A stretch of 64,000 nt of DNA from Psychroserpens mesophilus (GTDB taxonomy: Bacteria > Bacteroidota > Bacteroidia > Flavobacteriales > Flavobacteriaceae), in contig NZ_JXJP01000021.1 of assembly GCF_000826645.1 (NCBI RefSeq), forward strand, positions 18,447 to 82,446, given 5' to 3'. Positions 1 to 9,664 of this stretch are shown piece by piece. Position numbers and translations under genes: made by a program. Positions within the stretch are counted from its first letter, which is position 1. Each line of letters opens with the position of its first letter. The notes below the pieces were generated by a model. The model did no database searches and was not told the DNA's origin. It saw nothing but the letters and a program-made list of their open reading frames with translations.

Positions 1-1
1 G

Positions 2-409
2 TTTGATTTACCTGCGTCATTTTTACAGAAATGGATGCAAACTGCTGGTGAAGAAGAAATGGATGCAGAACAAGCGAAAGAGGAATACGAAAAGTCTGAA
101 AAAAGCATGCGTTACCAGTTGATTGAAGGTAAATTAATTGAAAAGCATAATCTTCAGGTAACTTTCGATGATCTTAAAGCCCATGCAAGAGAAATGATAA
201 AAGTTCAAATGGCGCAATTTGGTCAGATGAACCCTTCAGATGAAGAGCTTGATGGTATCGCTTCTCGTATTTTATCTAATAAGGATGAAGTAAAACGTTT
301 ATCAGAGCAGTTAATGAGTACTAAATTGTTAAACCTTTACAAATCTGAAGCGAACTTAAAAGTAAAAGAAATAACTTACGATGATTTTGTAAAAGAGTTT
401 TATAGCTAA
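2..409 (+). CDS. tig: Trigger factor, C-terminal part (truncated by window edge)
   Basis: This is the 3' end of a gene whose reading frame is open to the first base of the window. The 135 visible residues are helical and charged and end in a conserved-looking ...DDFVKEFYS tail. They fit the C-terminal substrate-cradle domain of trigger factor, the ribosome-associated folding chaperone and peptidyl-prolyl isomerase. The main support is context: tig directly before clpP and clpX is a very widely conserved order, and clpP and clpX follow here on the same strand. The first ATG seen (35) is an internal methionine, because the frame continues upstream (FDLPASFLQKW precedes it). The ribosome-binding and PPIase domains lie outside the window. 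The stop is TAA at 407-409. Confidence 0.9.
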   Translation, partial: FDLPASFLQKWMQTAGEEEMDAEQAKEEYEKSEKSMRYQLIEGKLIEKHNLQVTFDDLKAHAREMIKVQMAQFGQMNPSDEELDGIASRILSNKDEVKRLSEQLMSTKLLNLYKSEANLKVKEITYDDFVKEFYS

Positions 410-514
410 GCCATTAAGGTTTACGTTATCAGAAAAGAATAAATCATCTGAGATTGTAATTAAATCAAGGTGTTGTATTTTTTTTGATTAACAGATATTA
501 AGATTATAAATTAG

Positions 515-522
515 TATATTTG
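515..522 (+). promoter_or_regulatory. Possible -7 promoter element upstream of clpP
   Basis: TATATTTG matches the Bacteroidota -7 consensus TAnnTTTG and lies 63 bases upstream of the clpP ATG in the tig-clpP gap. I do not see a TTTG -33 element at the usual 17-19 base spacing, so this is a weak call. Confidence 0.3.
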
Positions 523-584
523 AGCGTAGAACTTATGGGTTTTACGCTTTTTTGTTTCACAATAAATTATTTGAAAAACAGTAT

Positions 585-1259
585 ATGGATTACGGAAAAG
601 AATTTGAAAAATTCGCAATAAAAGACCAAGGCATTAGCAGTACATACTATAATAAAATTATCAGCAGTATGTATCCTCAAGCGTTAACACCTAATATAAT
701 TGAAGAGCGTCAAATGAATATCGCTATTTTTGACGTTTTCTCACGTTTAATGATGGATCGCATCATTTTCATGGGAACTGGTATCAACGATCAGGTTGCT
801 AATATTATTCAAGCGCAACTGTTATTTTTAGAAAGTACAGACGCTTCTAAAGATATTCAAATTTATATCAATTCTCCTGGAGGAAGCGTATATGCTGGTC
901 TAGGAATTTACGACACCATGCAGCTTATAAAGCCTGATGTAGCAACAATTTGTACAGGAATGGCAGCTTCAATGGGAGCTGTATTATTATGTGCTGGTGA
1001 AAAAGGAAAGCGAAGCGGATTAACACATTCGCGTGTGATGATACATCAACCACTTGGTGGTGCACAAGGTCAAGCTAGTGATATTGAAATTACAGCTCGT
1101 GAAATATTAACACTCAAAGAAGAATTATATAAGATTATTAGTAAGCATACAGGTCAAGATTACGACAAAATCTATGAAGACAGTGATCGTGATTACTGGA
1201 TGAAAGCTGATAAGGCAAAAGAATACGGAATGATAGACGAAGTGCTATCAAGAGGATAA
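585..1259 (+). CDS. clpP: ATP-dependent Clp protease proteolytic subunit
   Basis: ClpP is the serine-protease chamber of the ClpXP and ClpAP machines. It forms a double heptameric barrel in the cytosol and degrades substrates fed in by the ATPase. All three catalytic residues can be assigned: Ser129 in GMAASMGAV, His154 in MIHQPLGG, and Asp203 in SDRDYWM. The oxyanion-side [10 protein letters not shown] motif is at residues 96-105. I chose ATG 585 (224 residues). An in-frame TTG lies at 552, but the 11 extra residues do not resemble ClpP and would overlap the promoter region. The roughly 35-residue N-terminal extension before the conserved core is common in Bacteroidota ClpP. clpX follows 83 bases downstream on the same strand, probably in one transcription unit. 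Confidence 0.96.
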   Translation: MDYGKEFEKFAIKDQGISSTYYNKIISSMYPQALTPNIIEERQMNIAIFDVFSRLMMDRIIFMGTGINDQVANIIQAQLLFLESTDASKDIQIYINSPGGSVYAGLGIYDTMQLIKPDVATICTGMAASMGAVLLCAGEKGKRSGLTHSRVMIHQPLGGAQGQASDIEITAREILTLKEELYKIISKHTGQDYDKIYEDSDRDYWMKADKAKEYGMIDEVLSRG

Positions 1260-1342
1260 ATCTATAAATAGAAAGTTAAGTATGAATTGAAGGCGTTTAA
1301 ATAAAACGTTTCAATGTTAACTTTTCAATTTTAACTAGTAAA

Positions 1343-2575
1343 ATGGCAAAGGAAGAATTAGAATGTTCGTTTTGTGGTAGGAAAAAGCCAGAAACCAATT
1401 TATTAATAGCTGGATTAGATGCACATATTTGTGATCGCTGTATCGAGCAAGCACATGGTATTGTTTTAGAAGAATCTAAACAGTCTGATAATGCTGAATT
1501 ATCATCTGAGTTGATGTTAAGAAAACCATTACAGATCAAAAACTTTCTTGACGAATATATTATCGGTCAGGAATACACCAAAAAAGTAATGTCTGTTGCA
1601 GTGTATAATCACTATAAGCGTTTGCTTCAACCTTCTACAGATGATGATATTGAAATACAAAAAAGTAACATTATCATGGTTGGTCAAACAGGCACAGGTA
1701 AAACATTAATGGCAAAAACTGTGGCTAAAATGCTTAATGTCCCTTTAGCAATAGTGGACGCAACTGTGCTTACTGAAGCTGGTTATGTTGGAGAAGATGT
1801 TGAAAGTATTTTAACACGTTTATTGCAAGCATCAGATTATAATTTAGAAAAGGCCGAAAGAGGAATTGTTTTTATTGATGAAATTGATAAAATTGCTCGT
1901 AAGAGTGACAATCCGTCCATTACCAGAGACGTTTCTGGAGAAGGCGTACAACAAGCTTTACTTAAATTACTAGAAGGAACTACAGTGAATGTTCCACCAA
2001 AAGGAGGTCGAAAACATCCAGATCAAAAGTTTATTGAAGTAGATACAGAAAATATTTTATTTATTGCAGGTGGTGCTTTTGATGGTATCGAAAAGAAAAT
2101 CTCTAAACGGCTTAATTTAGCTGCAATTGGTTATAAAGCAGCACATGAAGGAGAGTCATTAGATGGTGATAATTTATTGCAATACATTAATCCTAAAGAT
2201 TTAAAAGATTTTGGATTAATTCCTGAAATTATAGGTCGTCTTCCTGTATTAACTTACATGGATCCTCTAGATGCTAAAACATTAAGAGCTATATTAACTG
2301 AACCTAAAAACGCCATTATCAAACAATACAAAAAGTTGTTTGAGATGGATGATATTGAATTTTCAATTACCGATGGTGCTTTAGATTTTATTGTTGAGAA
2401 AGCGATTGAATATAAATTGGGAGCTAGAGGATTGCGTTCCTTGTGTGAGGAAATTCTAACAGATGCCATGTTTGAATTGCCAAGTGGTGAGGATAAAAAA
2501 CTTAATGTGACGAAATCTTATGCGGAAGGCAAGCTTGAAAAAACTACTTTAAAGAAATTGAAAGCAGTTTCATAA
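1343..2575 (+). CDS. clpX: Clp protease ATP-binding subunit ClpX
   Basis: ClpX is the hexameric AAA+ unfoldase that recognises substrates and threads them into ClpP. The N-terminal zinc-binding domain is intact (Cys8, Cys11, Cys30, Cys33 in the CSFC...CDRC pattern). The Walker A motif GQTGTGKT is at residues 114-121, followed by the pore loop GYVGEDVES and Walker B IVFIDEID near residue 175. A C-terminal sensor-2 region carries GARGLRSL. The length of 410 residues is normal for the family. The start ATG at 1343 gives [11 protein letters not shown], the expected N-terminus. It follows clpP and is closed by a clear intrinsic terminator at 2601-2630. Confidence 0.97.
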   Translation: MAKEELECSFCGRKKPETNLLIAGLDAHICDRCIEQAHGIVLEESKQSDNAELSSELMLRKPLQIKNFLDEYIIGQEYTKKVMSVAVYNHYKRLLQPSTDDDIEIQKSNIIMVGQTGTGKTLMAKTVAKMLNVPLAIVDATVLTEAGYVGEDVESILTRLLQASDYNLEKAERGIVFIDEIDKIARKSDNPSITRDVSGEGVQQALLKLLEGTTVNVPPKGGRKHPDQKFIEVDTENILFIAGGAFDGIEKKISKRLNLAAIGYKAAHEGESLDGDNLLQYINPKDLKDFGLIPEIIGRLPVLTYMDPLDAKTLRAILTEPKNAIIKQYKKLFEMDDIEFSITDGALDFIVEKAIEYKLGARGLRSLCEEILTDAMFELPSGEDKKLNVTKSYAEGKLEKTTLKKLKAVS

Positions 2576-2600
2576 ATATTTAAATCTTAGTTAAAAAAAT

Positions 2601-2630
2601 AAAACCACTCTTTTCGGAGTGGTTTTTATT
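2601..2630 (+). terminator. Intrinsic terminator after clpX
   Basis: A perfect stem (AAAACCACTC pairing with GAGTGGTTTT, loop TTTTCG) is followed by a T-rich run 26 bases after the clpX stop. It is also A-rich on the upstream side, so it might work in both directions. Confidence 0.85.
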
Positions 2631-2775
2631 TATTTGGATTTAAAAATTAACATTGCTAAACAATATTTATAAAATTTCACAGGTTGTTTTTTAAGGGATA
2701 AAACCAGTAATTGTGAATGTATTTCTCTGTATTACTTTGTAAATATAATGGCAATTAGTTGAGATAAAAAACCAC

Positions 2776-2840
2776 TTTCCTCAGTTTTGGACAAACCGAA
2801 TTAAATACTCGTTGTGAGGAAAATTCCTATGTTGTTTGTC
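2776..2840. other. Interleaved inverted repeats in convergent spacer
   Basis: The 317-base spacer between clpX and the convergent GH3-family gene holds no ORF of note. Besides the clpX terminator it contains two interleaved complementary pairs: TTTCCTCA (2776-2783) with TGAGGAAA (2815-2822), and GACAAAC (2790-2796) with GTTTGTC (2834-2840). The order A-B-A'-B' is that of an H-type pseudoknot. It may be the 3' end structure of the GH3-family transcript or may be chance. Confidence 0.3.
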
Positions 2841-2892
2841 GGATTAATTTGAAATCTGTTTCCATTCATCGATAGGTGCAAGCTAAATTGAT

Positions 2893-4425
2893 TTAACTAA
2901 TTGAAGTTTCGCTGGTATTTAATTGAAGTAGTTCATCTATGTATTCACGATTGTTGGATAATCGTGGAATTTTATGTTGACCACCTAACTTGTTATGCTG
3001 TTTTAGCCAATCATAAAATAAACGTTCTCGAGCAATATGAACACTTGGCATATTTAGAGTCATATTATTAAAACGTTTTGCTTCATAATCTGAATTCAAA
3101 GATTGAAGCGTCGTGTCAAGAAGTTGTTTAAACTCATTTACGTTCTCAGGAGGTGTTTTGAATTCAATAAGCCATTCGTGTGATCCCTTTTGTTTACCTT
3201 CCATAAAAATGGGAGCAGCTGTATAGTCAACGATTTCTGCATGAGTCGTATTACAAACTTCACGTAAGGCATCTTCTGCATTTTCGATAATTAATTCTTC
3301 ACCAAATACATTGATATGATGTTTTGTTCTGCCAGACACTTTAATTCGATAGGGATTTGTAGAGGTAAATCGAATGGTATCTCCAATTTTATAACGCCAA
3401 AGTCCAGCATTAGTGGTTATAATCACTGCGTAGTTTACATCAACTTCAACTTCACTCAGAGGGATTACTTTAATATCAGATGTGCCATACGTTGACATTG
3501 GAATGAATTCATAGAAAATACCATAGTCTAGCATCAGTAATAATTCACTGCTGTCATTTTCATCCTGAATGGCAAAAAAGCCTTCCGACGCATTATAAAT
3601 TTCATAATATTTGAAATTAGACTTTGGTAAGATGGCTTTATATTGATCTACATAAGGTACAAAACTTACACCACCATGAAAATAGACCTCAAGGTTAGGC
3701 CAAATATCAAATAAATTGTCTTTGCCTGTAGCATCCAGAACATTGTTGAGTAGTACCAGCATCCACGAAGGCACTCCAGCTAAACTAGTCACATTTTCAT
3801 TCATGGTTTCTTCTACAATGGCTTGCATTTTAGTTTCCCAATCACTCATTAGCGAAACTCGATTACTAGGTGTACTACTAAACTCTGCCCAAAAAGGCAT
3901 GTTGTCAATTAGAATTGCAGACAAATCACCAAAAACAGTTCCATTTTCTTTATATAATTCTTTACTGCCACCTAGGCGTAATCCTTTGCCAGTAAATAAT
4001 TGAGAGTCTTCGTTATTATTAAGATACATGCAGAGCAAATCTTTACTTGCTGCATAATGACAATCTTCTAAAGATTCTTCACTTACAGGAATAAATTTAC
4101 TTTTAGCATTTGTGGTTCCGCTAGATTTTGCGAACCATTTGATAGGTGTAGGCCAAAAAATATTATTATCACCTCTACGAGAGCGCTCAATCAAGTCTTG
4201 ATACTCTTCGTAAGATGAAATAGGAATACGCTCAGCAAATGTTCGGTAACTTGTTATGGAATTAAAGTCATATTGCTTACCAATTTCAGTGTCTTTTGCT
4301 TTTGAAAGCAGCTGAAAAAGTAACTCATTCTGTACTTCGTTAGGATACTTTAAAAACAATTCAATTTGATGAAACCGTTTTTTTAAGAACCATGATGCAA
4401 TGGAATTGACTAAAGGAATCGGCAT
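2893..4425 (-). CDS. GH3-family acyl-acid-amido synthetase-like protein
   Basis: The 510-residue protein belongs to the GH3 branch of the adenylate-forming (ANL) superfamily, whose plant members conjugate acyl acids to amino acids through an acyl-AMP intermediate. The ATP/AMP-binding motif KSSGTTNAKSKF is near residues 100-111, a YNASEGFFA motif corresponds to the adenylation core, and GLWRYKIGDTIRF followed by KVSGRTKHHINVFGE marks the start of the C-terminal lid. There is no signal peptide, so it is cytosolic. Bacterial members are common in Bacteroidota but their substrate is unknown, so I do not name one. Its start at 4425 faces the DUF2797 gene (ATG 4469) with a 43-base divergent spacer, so the two may share a regulatory region. 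It converges on clpX. Confidence 0.85.
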   Translation of the reverse strand: MPIPLVNSIASWFLKKRFHQIELFLKYPNEVQNELLFQLLSKAKDTEIGKQYDFNSITSYRTFAERIPISSYEEYQDLIERSRRGDNNIFWPTPIKWFAKSSGTTNAKSKFIPVSEESLEDCHYAASKDLLCMYLNNNEDSQLFTGKGLRLGGSKELYKENGTVFGDLSAILIDNMPFWAEFSSTPSNRVSLMSDWETKMQAIVEETMNENVTSLAGVPSWMLVLLNNVLDATGKDNLFDIWPNLEVYFHGGVSFVPYVDQYKAILPKSNFKYYEIYNASEGFFAIQDENDSSELLLMLDYGIFYEFIPMSTYGTSDIKVIPLSEVEVDVNYAVIITTNAGLWRYKIGDTIRFTSTNPYRIKVSGRTKHHINVFGEELIIENAEDALREVCNTTHAEIVDYTAAPIFMEGKQKGSHEWLIEFKTPPENVNEFKQLLDTTLQSLNSDYEAKRFNNMTLNMPSVHIARERLFYDWLKQHNKLGGQHKIPRLSNNREYIDELLQLNTSETSIS

Positions 4426-4468
4426 TTTTATAGTATCTTTATTTTTTAAAAATAATACTTTTTTTTAT

Positions 4469-5263
4469 ATGTTTTATCAAGGTGTTTTGACAAAAATGGA
4501 AACGGAGTTTTCACATCCTATTCAATATTATTTAATCCTTGAGAATGATTTCTTGAATATGAATCAGTTACTGGGAAAAACCATCACTTTACAATTTGTA
4601 AAATACCAGTGTTTAAAGTGTGGTTTAGATAAACCTATTTACCGACAAGGGTTTTGTAAAGCCGATTTTTTTGATATTCCACAGGCTGGTGATTGGATCA
4701 TGCGACCAGAATTAAGTACAGCACATCTCGGTAAAGAAGATCGAGATTTAGAATATGAAAAAAAAGTACAACTCCAGCCACATATTGTATATCTAGCCAA
4801 TTCAAGTAATGTAAAAGTGGGTGTGACCAGAAAAAGTCAGGTGCCAACGCGATGGATTGATCAAGGTGCTCATGAAGCTATAGAAATAGTGGAAGTACCA
4901 AACAGATATCTCGCAGGAATTACTGAAGTTGCCCTTAAAGATCATGTTGCCGATAAAACCAATTGGCGAAAAATGTTGAAGAACGATGTCGAAGACGAAA
5001 ACCTGGTGGAATGGCGTGAGCGATTAAAATCGTATATTCCTGATGAAGCACAGGAGTATTACATTGCCTCAAATACAGAAACGAATATTGATTTTCCAGT
5101 ATTAAACTACCCTGAAAAGCCTAAAAGTCTCAATATAGAAAAGCAACAAACATATACTGGTAAATTAGTTGGGATTAAGGGTCAGTATCTCATTTTTGAA
5201 GACGATACCGTTTTTAATATAAGAAGTAATGAAGGTTTGGTAGTCAAATTTACAATTGCCTGA
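4469..5263 (+). CDS. DUF2797 family protein
   Basis: The 264-residue product carries the features I associate with DUF2797: an N-terminal Cys pattern (Cys48, Cys51, Cys63 in YQCLKCG...GFC) that could bind a metal, and a central VGVTRKSQVPTRWIDQGA motif like the GIY-YIG-type segments of this family. Its molecular function is not known. I chose ATG 4469 (MFYQGVLTKM). An upstream in-frame ATG at 4400 would overlap the divergent GH3-family gene and add a 23-residue leader that does not look like the family. ATG 4496 is a further alternative. A small membrane protein gene follows on the same strand 74 bases later. Confidence 0.75.
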   Translation: MFYQGVLTKMETEFSHPIQYYLILENDFLNMNQLLGKTITLQFVKYQCLKCGLDKPIYRQGFCKADFFDIPQAGDWIMRPELSTAHLGKEDRDLEYEKKVQLQPHIVYLANSSNVKVGVTRKSQVPTRWIDQGAHEAIEIVEVPNRYLAGITEVALKDHVADKTNWRKMLKNDVEDENLVEWRERLKSYIPDEAQEYYIASNTETNIDFPVLNYPEKPKSLNIEKQQTYTGKLVGIKGQYLIFEDDTVFNIRSNEGLVVKFTIA

Positions 5264-5337
5264 ATATTAACGTAATTTTATAAATCTTTCAGCTATGTAA
5301 ATGGTTGTTTTTTAGTATCTTGAAAATAAAAAACACT

Positions 5338-5571
5338 ATGAAAATTCCTGCTATGTTTTACGTGGCTTTGACCACATTTTTATTGATAACAGTGACTATT
5401 GCTGTTGCTATGGACATGCCGTTCAATTGGGTGTTCTATTTAACTTGCTTAGGACAAGTTTTTGTGATTATTATGGTTTATAAAGTACTGAGAGATAAGT
5501 ACACAACAGATAAGACGTTTAAAGATTTCTATGAAGATTGTCCGATATCTCAAGTTGAAAATTACAGATAA
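5338..5571 (+). CDS. Small two-helix membrane protein
   Basis: A 77-residue protein with two hydrophobic segments (about residues 6-24 and 31-48) and a charged cytosol-like tail ending in ...DCPISQVENYR. I do not recognise the family. ATG 5338 is chosen over an in-frame TTG at 5305, which would add 11 residues overlapping the likely leader. It sits between the DUF2797 gene and the convergent rpsU gene. The only clear hairpin downstream (5632-5657) is oriented for rpsU but could also stop this transcript. Confidence 0.6.
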   Translation: MKIPAMFYVALTTFLLITVTIAVAMDMPFNWVFYLTCLGQVFVIIMVYKVLRDKYTTDKTFKDFYEDCPISQVENYR

Positions 5572-5631
5572 ATTAGAAGAAGCTTAATCTCGACATGATT
5601 GTGTATTGTTTTTAAAATCAAACATAAAAAA

Positions 5632-5657
5632 AAGCATACTTTACCTAAAGTATGCTT
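5632..5657 (-). terminator. Intrinsic terminator after rpsU
   Basis: A perfect 12-bp stem (AAGCATACTTTA and its complement, loop CC) is followed on the minus strand by a run of seven T residues. It lies 22 bases beyond the rpsU stop, between convergent genes. Confidence 0.85.
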
Positions 5658-5679
5658 CGTTTATTGTGGTAAAAAACTA

Positions 5680-5874
5680 CTAAATATCCTCTTGGTCTCT
5701 TAAGTTTTGGATATAACCAGCCTTTTGAATCTCTCTTCTTCTTTTTACTGAAGGTTTTGTGAAAAATTGGTTTTCACGAATGTTCTGCATCGTCTTTACG
5801 TTACGGTGTTTTCTTTTGTAACGCTTTAAAGCACGTTCGATACTTTCTCCTTCTTTTACTAATATCTTAATCAT
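5680..5874 (-). CDS. rpsU: 30S ribosomal protein S21
   Basis: A 64-residue basic protein with the typical bS21 opening (MIKILVKEGESIERALKRYKR) and an Arg/Lys-rich C-terminus. In Bacteroidota, bS21 together with bS6 and bS18 helps occlude the anti-Shine-Dalgarno sequence of 16S rRNA, which explains why genes of this phylum lack Shine-Dalgarno leaders. No Shine-Dalgarno sequence is visible before this start either. It lies 24 bases after rpoD in the same orientation, so the two are probably co-transcribed as rpoD-rpsU and end at the hairpin at 5632-5657. Confidence 0.95.
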   Translation of the reverse strand: MIKILVKEGESIERALKRYKRKHRNVKTMQNIRENQFFTKPSVKRRREIQKAGYIQNLRDQEDI

Positions 5875-5898
5875 CTACTTGTTTTAATGTTTATAAAT

Positions 5899-6762
5899 TT
5901 ATCCTAAATATGTTTTTAATATTTTACTTTTTGAATCTTGGCGTAAGCGTCTGATTCCTTTTTCACGTATTTGTCTAACCCGTTCTCTCGTTAAATCGAA
6001 TGTTACTCCAATTTCATCAAGCGTCATAGGTGGCTCATTACTTAAGCCAAAGTTTAAGCGTATCACATCGCTTTCTTTTTGAGAAAGTGTGTCTAAGGCT
6101 CTGTTGATTTCAACATTCAAAGACTCTTTCATCAGATCACGATCTGGATTTGGTGATTCACCAGATTTCACAACATCGTATAAACTTGACGTTTCTCCTT
6201 CTTTCAAAGGTGCATCCATCGATAAATGGCGACCAGAATTTTTCAAAGATTGTTTCACTTCTGAAACTGTCATGTCTAATTCCTGGGCAATTTCTTCAGC
6301 ACTTGGTGCTCTTTGATGCGATTGCTCTAAGAATGAAAACGCTTTATTGATTTTATTAATTGAACCAATTTTGTTCAAAGGTAATCTAACTATTCGAGAT
6401 TGTTCTGCTAAAGCTTGTAAAATTGCTTGTCTAATCCACCAAACAGCATAAGAAATAAATTTAAATCCTCTGGTTTCATCAAAACGCTTTGCAGCTTTTA
6501 CTAATCCAGCGTTACCTTCATTTATTAAATCAGGAAGTGTAAGTCCTTGATTTTGATATTGTTTAGCAACAGAAACTACAAAACGTAAGTTAGCCGTTGT
6601 TAGCTTATCTAAAGCAGCTTGATCTCCTTCTCTTATTCGTTGAGCGAGTTCAACTTCTTCCTCAGCAGTAATCATTGGTAATTTGCTGATGTCTTGTAGG
6701 TATTTGTCTAATGATTTAGATTCGCGGTTGGTAACTTGTTTAGTAATCTTTAATTGCCTCAT
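5899..6762 (-). CDS. rpoD: Primary RNA polymerase sigma factor (sigma-70 family)
   Basis: This 287-residue protein is the short housekeeping sigma factor typical of Bacteroidota, which lacks the long region 1.1 and non-conserved region of E. coli RpoD. Region 1.2 is near residues 15-50. Region 2 holds the core-binding and -10 recognition block with [16 protein letters not shown], the [10 protein letters not shown] motif, and [17 protein letters not shown]. Region 3 follows. Region 4.2 carries a helix-turn-helix near the C-terminus ([20 protein letters not shown]). This phylum-specific sigma reads promoters with TAnnTTTG at -7, matching the tRNA promoter at 16244-16273. rpsU follows 24 bases downstream. 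Confidence 0.95.
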   Translation of the reverse strand: MRQLKITKQVTNRESKSLDKYLQDISKLPMITAEEEVELAQRIREGDQAALDKLTTANLRFVVSVAKQYQNQGLTLPDLINEGNAGLVKAAKRFDETRGFKFISYAVWWIRQAILQALAEQSRIVRLPLNKIGSINKINKAFSFLEQSHQRAPSAEEIAQELDMTVSEVKQSLKNSGRHLSMDAPLKEGETSSLYDVVKSGESPNPDRDLMKESLNVEINRALDTLSQKESDVIRLNFGLSNEPPMTLDEIGVTFDLTRERVRQIREKGIRRLRQDSKSKILKTYLG

Positions 6763-6903
6763 ATATTCTGTTGTGTTTTAAAAAGTTCGCAAGAGTATAA
6801 TGTAACTTTTAATTTGACAAAAGCAAATAAAAAGGCAATTCTTTATGAAAATTACTTAAAAACTATGGTATTTTACAATTTCTTTAACTTTTAGCGTTAC
6901 AAA

Positions 6904-9549
6904 TCAATTGTTTTTTGTCGAATCTTTCTCTTTGGTCTTTCCTTTTAAGATGTTACCAAGAAGACCTTTCACACTTTCTTTGATTGGATCTTTAGTTTTT
7001 GTGCTATCTGTTTTTACAGTTGTTGTTGAATCTTTAACTGTATCAGTTTTATCACTACCTAAAAGTCCGCCAATCAAATCTTTGACCTGGTCTTTTCCTT
7101 TGTTGATGTATTTCTGCTTTTCAATCTCAATAAGTTGTTTGGTGAGATTAGAAACACCACTTGACAAATCGGTTTTCACATTCGGACTTGTATAACTCCC
7201 AGTAATGTTTGCGGTTACAGGAATGGTGATCGTATTGACTTCGGCATCATTTATTTTTCCAATTAATCGATTCACTTCACTTCCTAAATATTTAGCAGGT
7301 ACGTTAAAAACAGCATTGTAATCTAAAGTTTTGTCAAATCTGTGAGAACCTGAAACCTGAATGCCAATATCTTTATATTTTAGATTAAACGGTTTAACGT
7401 TGACGTTTCCATTGGCAAAATCCAAATTGGCTTTTAGATCTTTTAAATCCAACTTACTAAAATCGACAAAGCTAAGTGCGCCTTCTAATTTACTTAATAC
7501 AGAACCTTGCTTTGGATCAATTTGAGTTGTTAATAATTCAGCAAAAGCATTACCAGTCATTGTGCTCAGGTTTGGTGAAAACTCATTGTCTAAAGTTCCC
7601 TGAAGACTTATGGTTGTATTTAGTTTTCCTTGTAAGGCTTTGGCAATTGGAGCCAGGTTTTGTAGTAAATCAAGACCATTAAATGATTTAGCAATGTCAA
7701 ATCCGTCAGCGCCTAAGTTCAAATTAAAAACTGGTGTATCTGTTTTTGTTGATATTTTTCCAGTAATTGCCAAAAGGCCATCAAAAAGATTACTGGTCAT
7801 GTTTTGCAAATTGGCTTCTTGATCTCTAATTGATAGAGTACCTTTTACGTTACTCAAGTTAAGATTGTCATAGACCACATTTTTAGCATTGGCATTAATG
7901 GTACAATCTAAGAAATCTGGAATTTTGAGTGATTCAGAGTTTGAAGTTGTTTTGTTTGAAGCTTCTGAAGCAGACGTGTCTTCAACCATAAAATCACTCA
8001 CTACAAAATTGTTAGAATTCACATCAAAATTACCTTGTAGTTTTTTGTCGCTTAATAAAAATCCGAGTAAGTTTTGAATGCTTCCGGTTGCCGTAAAATC
8101 ACTTGTTCCAGTTCTGGCATCAAAACTATTGAGTTTTACATTTCCAGGATTAAAAGTCACATCAGCTTTGCTTATTTGAATAGGATTTACAATGTCTTCC
8201 GAAGAAAACACAAAATCGGTAACACTTGCTGAACCATTATTCTTGATACGACTGTATGCATTGGTTTCAATAGCATTCATATCGAATTGTGTATTGAGTT
8301 TTGCTTTTAAAATGCCGCTTAATTCTTTATCAAAATCTATTGGATAAGCTTTGGTGAGATTTCCAAGGTTGAGTGTGCCATCAATATCAGCATTAACAAA
8401 CATATTTTTTGTAAGATTCCTTATCACTGCAGATGCTTTAAATACATCATCGTCAATTTTAAAATTGAGTGTTTTAATATCTATGTAAGTGTCATCAGCT
8501 AATCCTGTTTCGTTTTTTATAGCTGTATCAATCGTGATGTTGCTAACACGTTTTGGTAGATCAGGATATTTGAATGACGCATTATTTGATGAGATATGAA
8601 TATCTAAAGTCGGGATGGTCGTTTCAGTAATTTTTCCTTTTATAATACCATTAACTTTAAAATCTCCTGTAGTTTCAACATCTTCAATGTTTTTAGAATA
8701 GGCTTCAGGAATCACCGCTAAAAAGTCTTTAAATGATGATCCTGTATTTTCAAATGTAATATCAATATCCTGACCTTCGTCAATGAGTTGTACATAGCCT
8801 TTAAATTCTAAAGGCAATTGATTGATGAAACCTTTGTTGTCCTTGAAGGTGTATTTTTGATTGTTCAAATCTAAACCAATCAAGGCATCTAATTTTATAC
8901 TATTATTGTTGAGGTATTTAGTGCTGTCAATACTCATGCTAATATTTGAAGTCGTTTCAGTATCAAGCTCTGAATTTTCTGCAGAGAATGTTCCGTGACC
9001 AGAATGATTGAATTCGGTTAGGTACAATTCAGTATTTGAAATTGCATCTAAATAGGTAATTGCACTGTTATTGATGGTATAATCTTCGATGTCAAATGAA
9101 AAACTGGTATTATTTGCATCTGGATTGTTTGCAGTATTTTCTTTTTCCTTTGTGATGTCGTAATTGTTGTTACCCAAAGCATCAGTTTTTAGGGTTAACA
9201 AGGCTTCATCAATATTAATGGAATTCACAATGATTGGCTCATCACTAGAGGATTTAAACAGTTCGTTTACCGACATGGTAAAGGCGATGTTTTTTGCCGT
9301 TGCAAAGGTTTCACCTTCAAAAGGTTTAAAATTAGTAATCACTAAATCGTCAACTTCTACATGTGCCTGAGGAAAGCTTCTAATAAAACTTAAGCTCACA
9401 TCACTAAATTCGACCTGAGCATTTAGATTTTCGTTAATAAAACGCTTCACCATATCTTTAATTTGCGACTGAAAGGCAAAAGGAATGGCTAATAAAAGGA
9501 AGACTATAATAAGTAAAGATATACCTATAATTTTAAGTGCTTTTTTCAT
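6904..9549 (-). CDS. AsmA-like family protein
   Basis: An 881-residue protein with one N-terminal transmembrane helix (about residues 5-27) followed by a long periplasmic beta-rich region with features of the AsmA family: an N-terminal segment with SLSFIRSFPQAHVEVDDL, repeated short beta strands, and a C-terminal AsmA-like region (KGSVLSKLEGALSFVDFSKL). AsmA-like proteins are related to bridge-like lipid transporters and are thought to move phospholipids between the inner and outer membranes. The C-terminus is Lys/Asp/Thr-rich and low in complexity. It appears to be a single-gene unit, 141 bases upstream of rpoD and with a 115-base gap to the next gene. The family assignment is good; the cargo is inferred from family knowledge only. 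Confidence 0.85.
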   Translation of the reverse strand: MKKALKIIGISLLIIVFLLLAIPFAFQSQIKDMVKRFINENLNAQVEFSDVSLSFIRSFPQAHVEVDDLVITNFKPFEGETFATAKNIAFTMSVNELFKSSSDEPIIVNSINIDEALLTLKTDALGNNNYDITKEKENTANNPDANNTSFSFDIEDYTINNSAITYLDAISNTELYLTEFNHSGHGTFSAENSELDTETTSNISMSIDSTKYLNNNSIKLDALIGLDLNNQKYTFKDNKGFINQLPLEFKGYVQLIDEGQDIDITFENTGSSFKDFLAVIPEAYSKNIEDVETTGDFKVNGIIKGKITETTIPTLDIHISSNNASFKYPDLPKRVSNITIDTAIKNETGLADDTYIDIKTLNFKIDDDVFKASAVIRNLTKNMFVNADIDGTLNLGNLTKAYPIDFDKELSGILKAKLNTQFDMNAIETNAYSRIKNNGSASVTDFVFSSEDIVNPIQISKADVTFNPGNVKLNSFDARTGTSDFTATGSIQNLLGFLLSDKKLQGNFDVNSNNFVVSDFMVEDTSASEASNKTTSNSESLKIPDFLDCTINANAKNVVYDNLNLSNVKGTLSIRDQEANLQNMTSNLFDGLLAITGKISTKTDTPVFNLNLGADGFDIAKSFNGLDLLQNLAPIAKALQGKLNTTISLQGTLDNEFSPNLSTMTGNAFAELLTTQIDPKQGSVLSKLEGALSFVDFSKLDLKDLKANLDFANGNVNVKPFNLKYKDIGIQVSGSHRFDKTLDYNAVFNVPAKYLGSEVNRLIGKINDAEVNTITIPVTANITGSYTSPNVKTDLSSGVSNLTKQLIEIEKQKYINKGKDQVKDLIGGLLGSDKTDTVKDSTTTVKTDSTKTKDPIKESVKGLLGNILKGKTKEKDSTKNN

Positions 9550-9664
9550 AAAACAGTGTCAGTTGTAATTAATGTGTAAATATATACGATGCTAGATTCA
9601 CTTTAGACCAAACTACGGTAAAGTTTAGTAAAACTTTAACCCATTTCATAAGATTATTATCTGT

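Noticed and set aside
6908..9370. Several plus-strand ORFs opposite the AsmA-like gene
   Set aside because: All overlap a coherent 881-residue gene on the other strand and lack recognisable domains.
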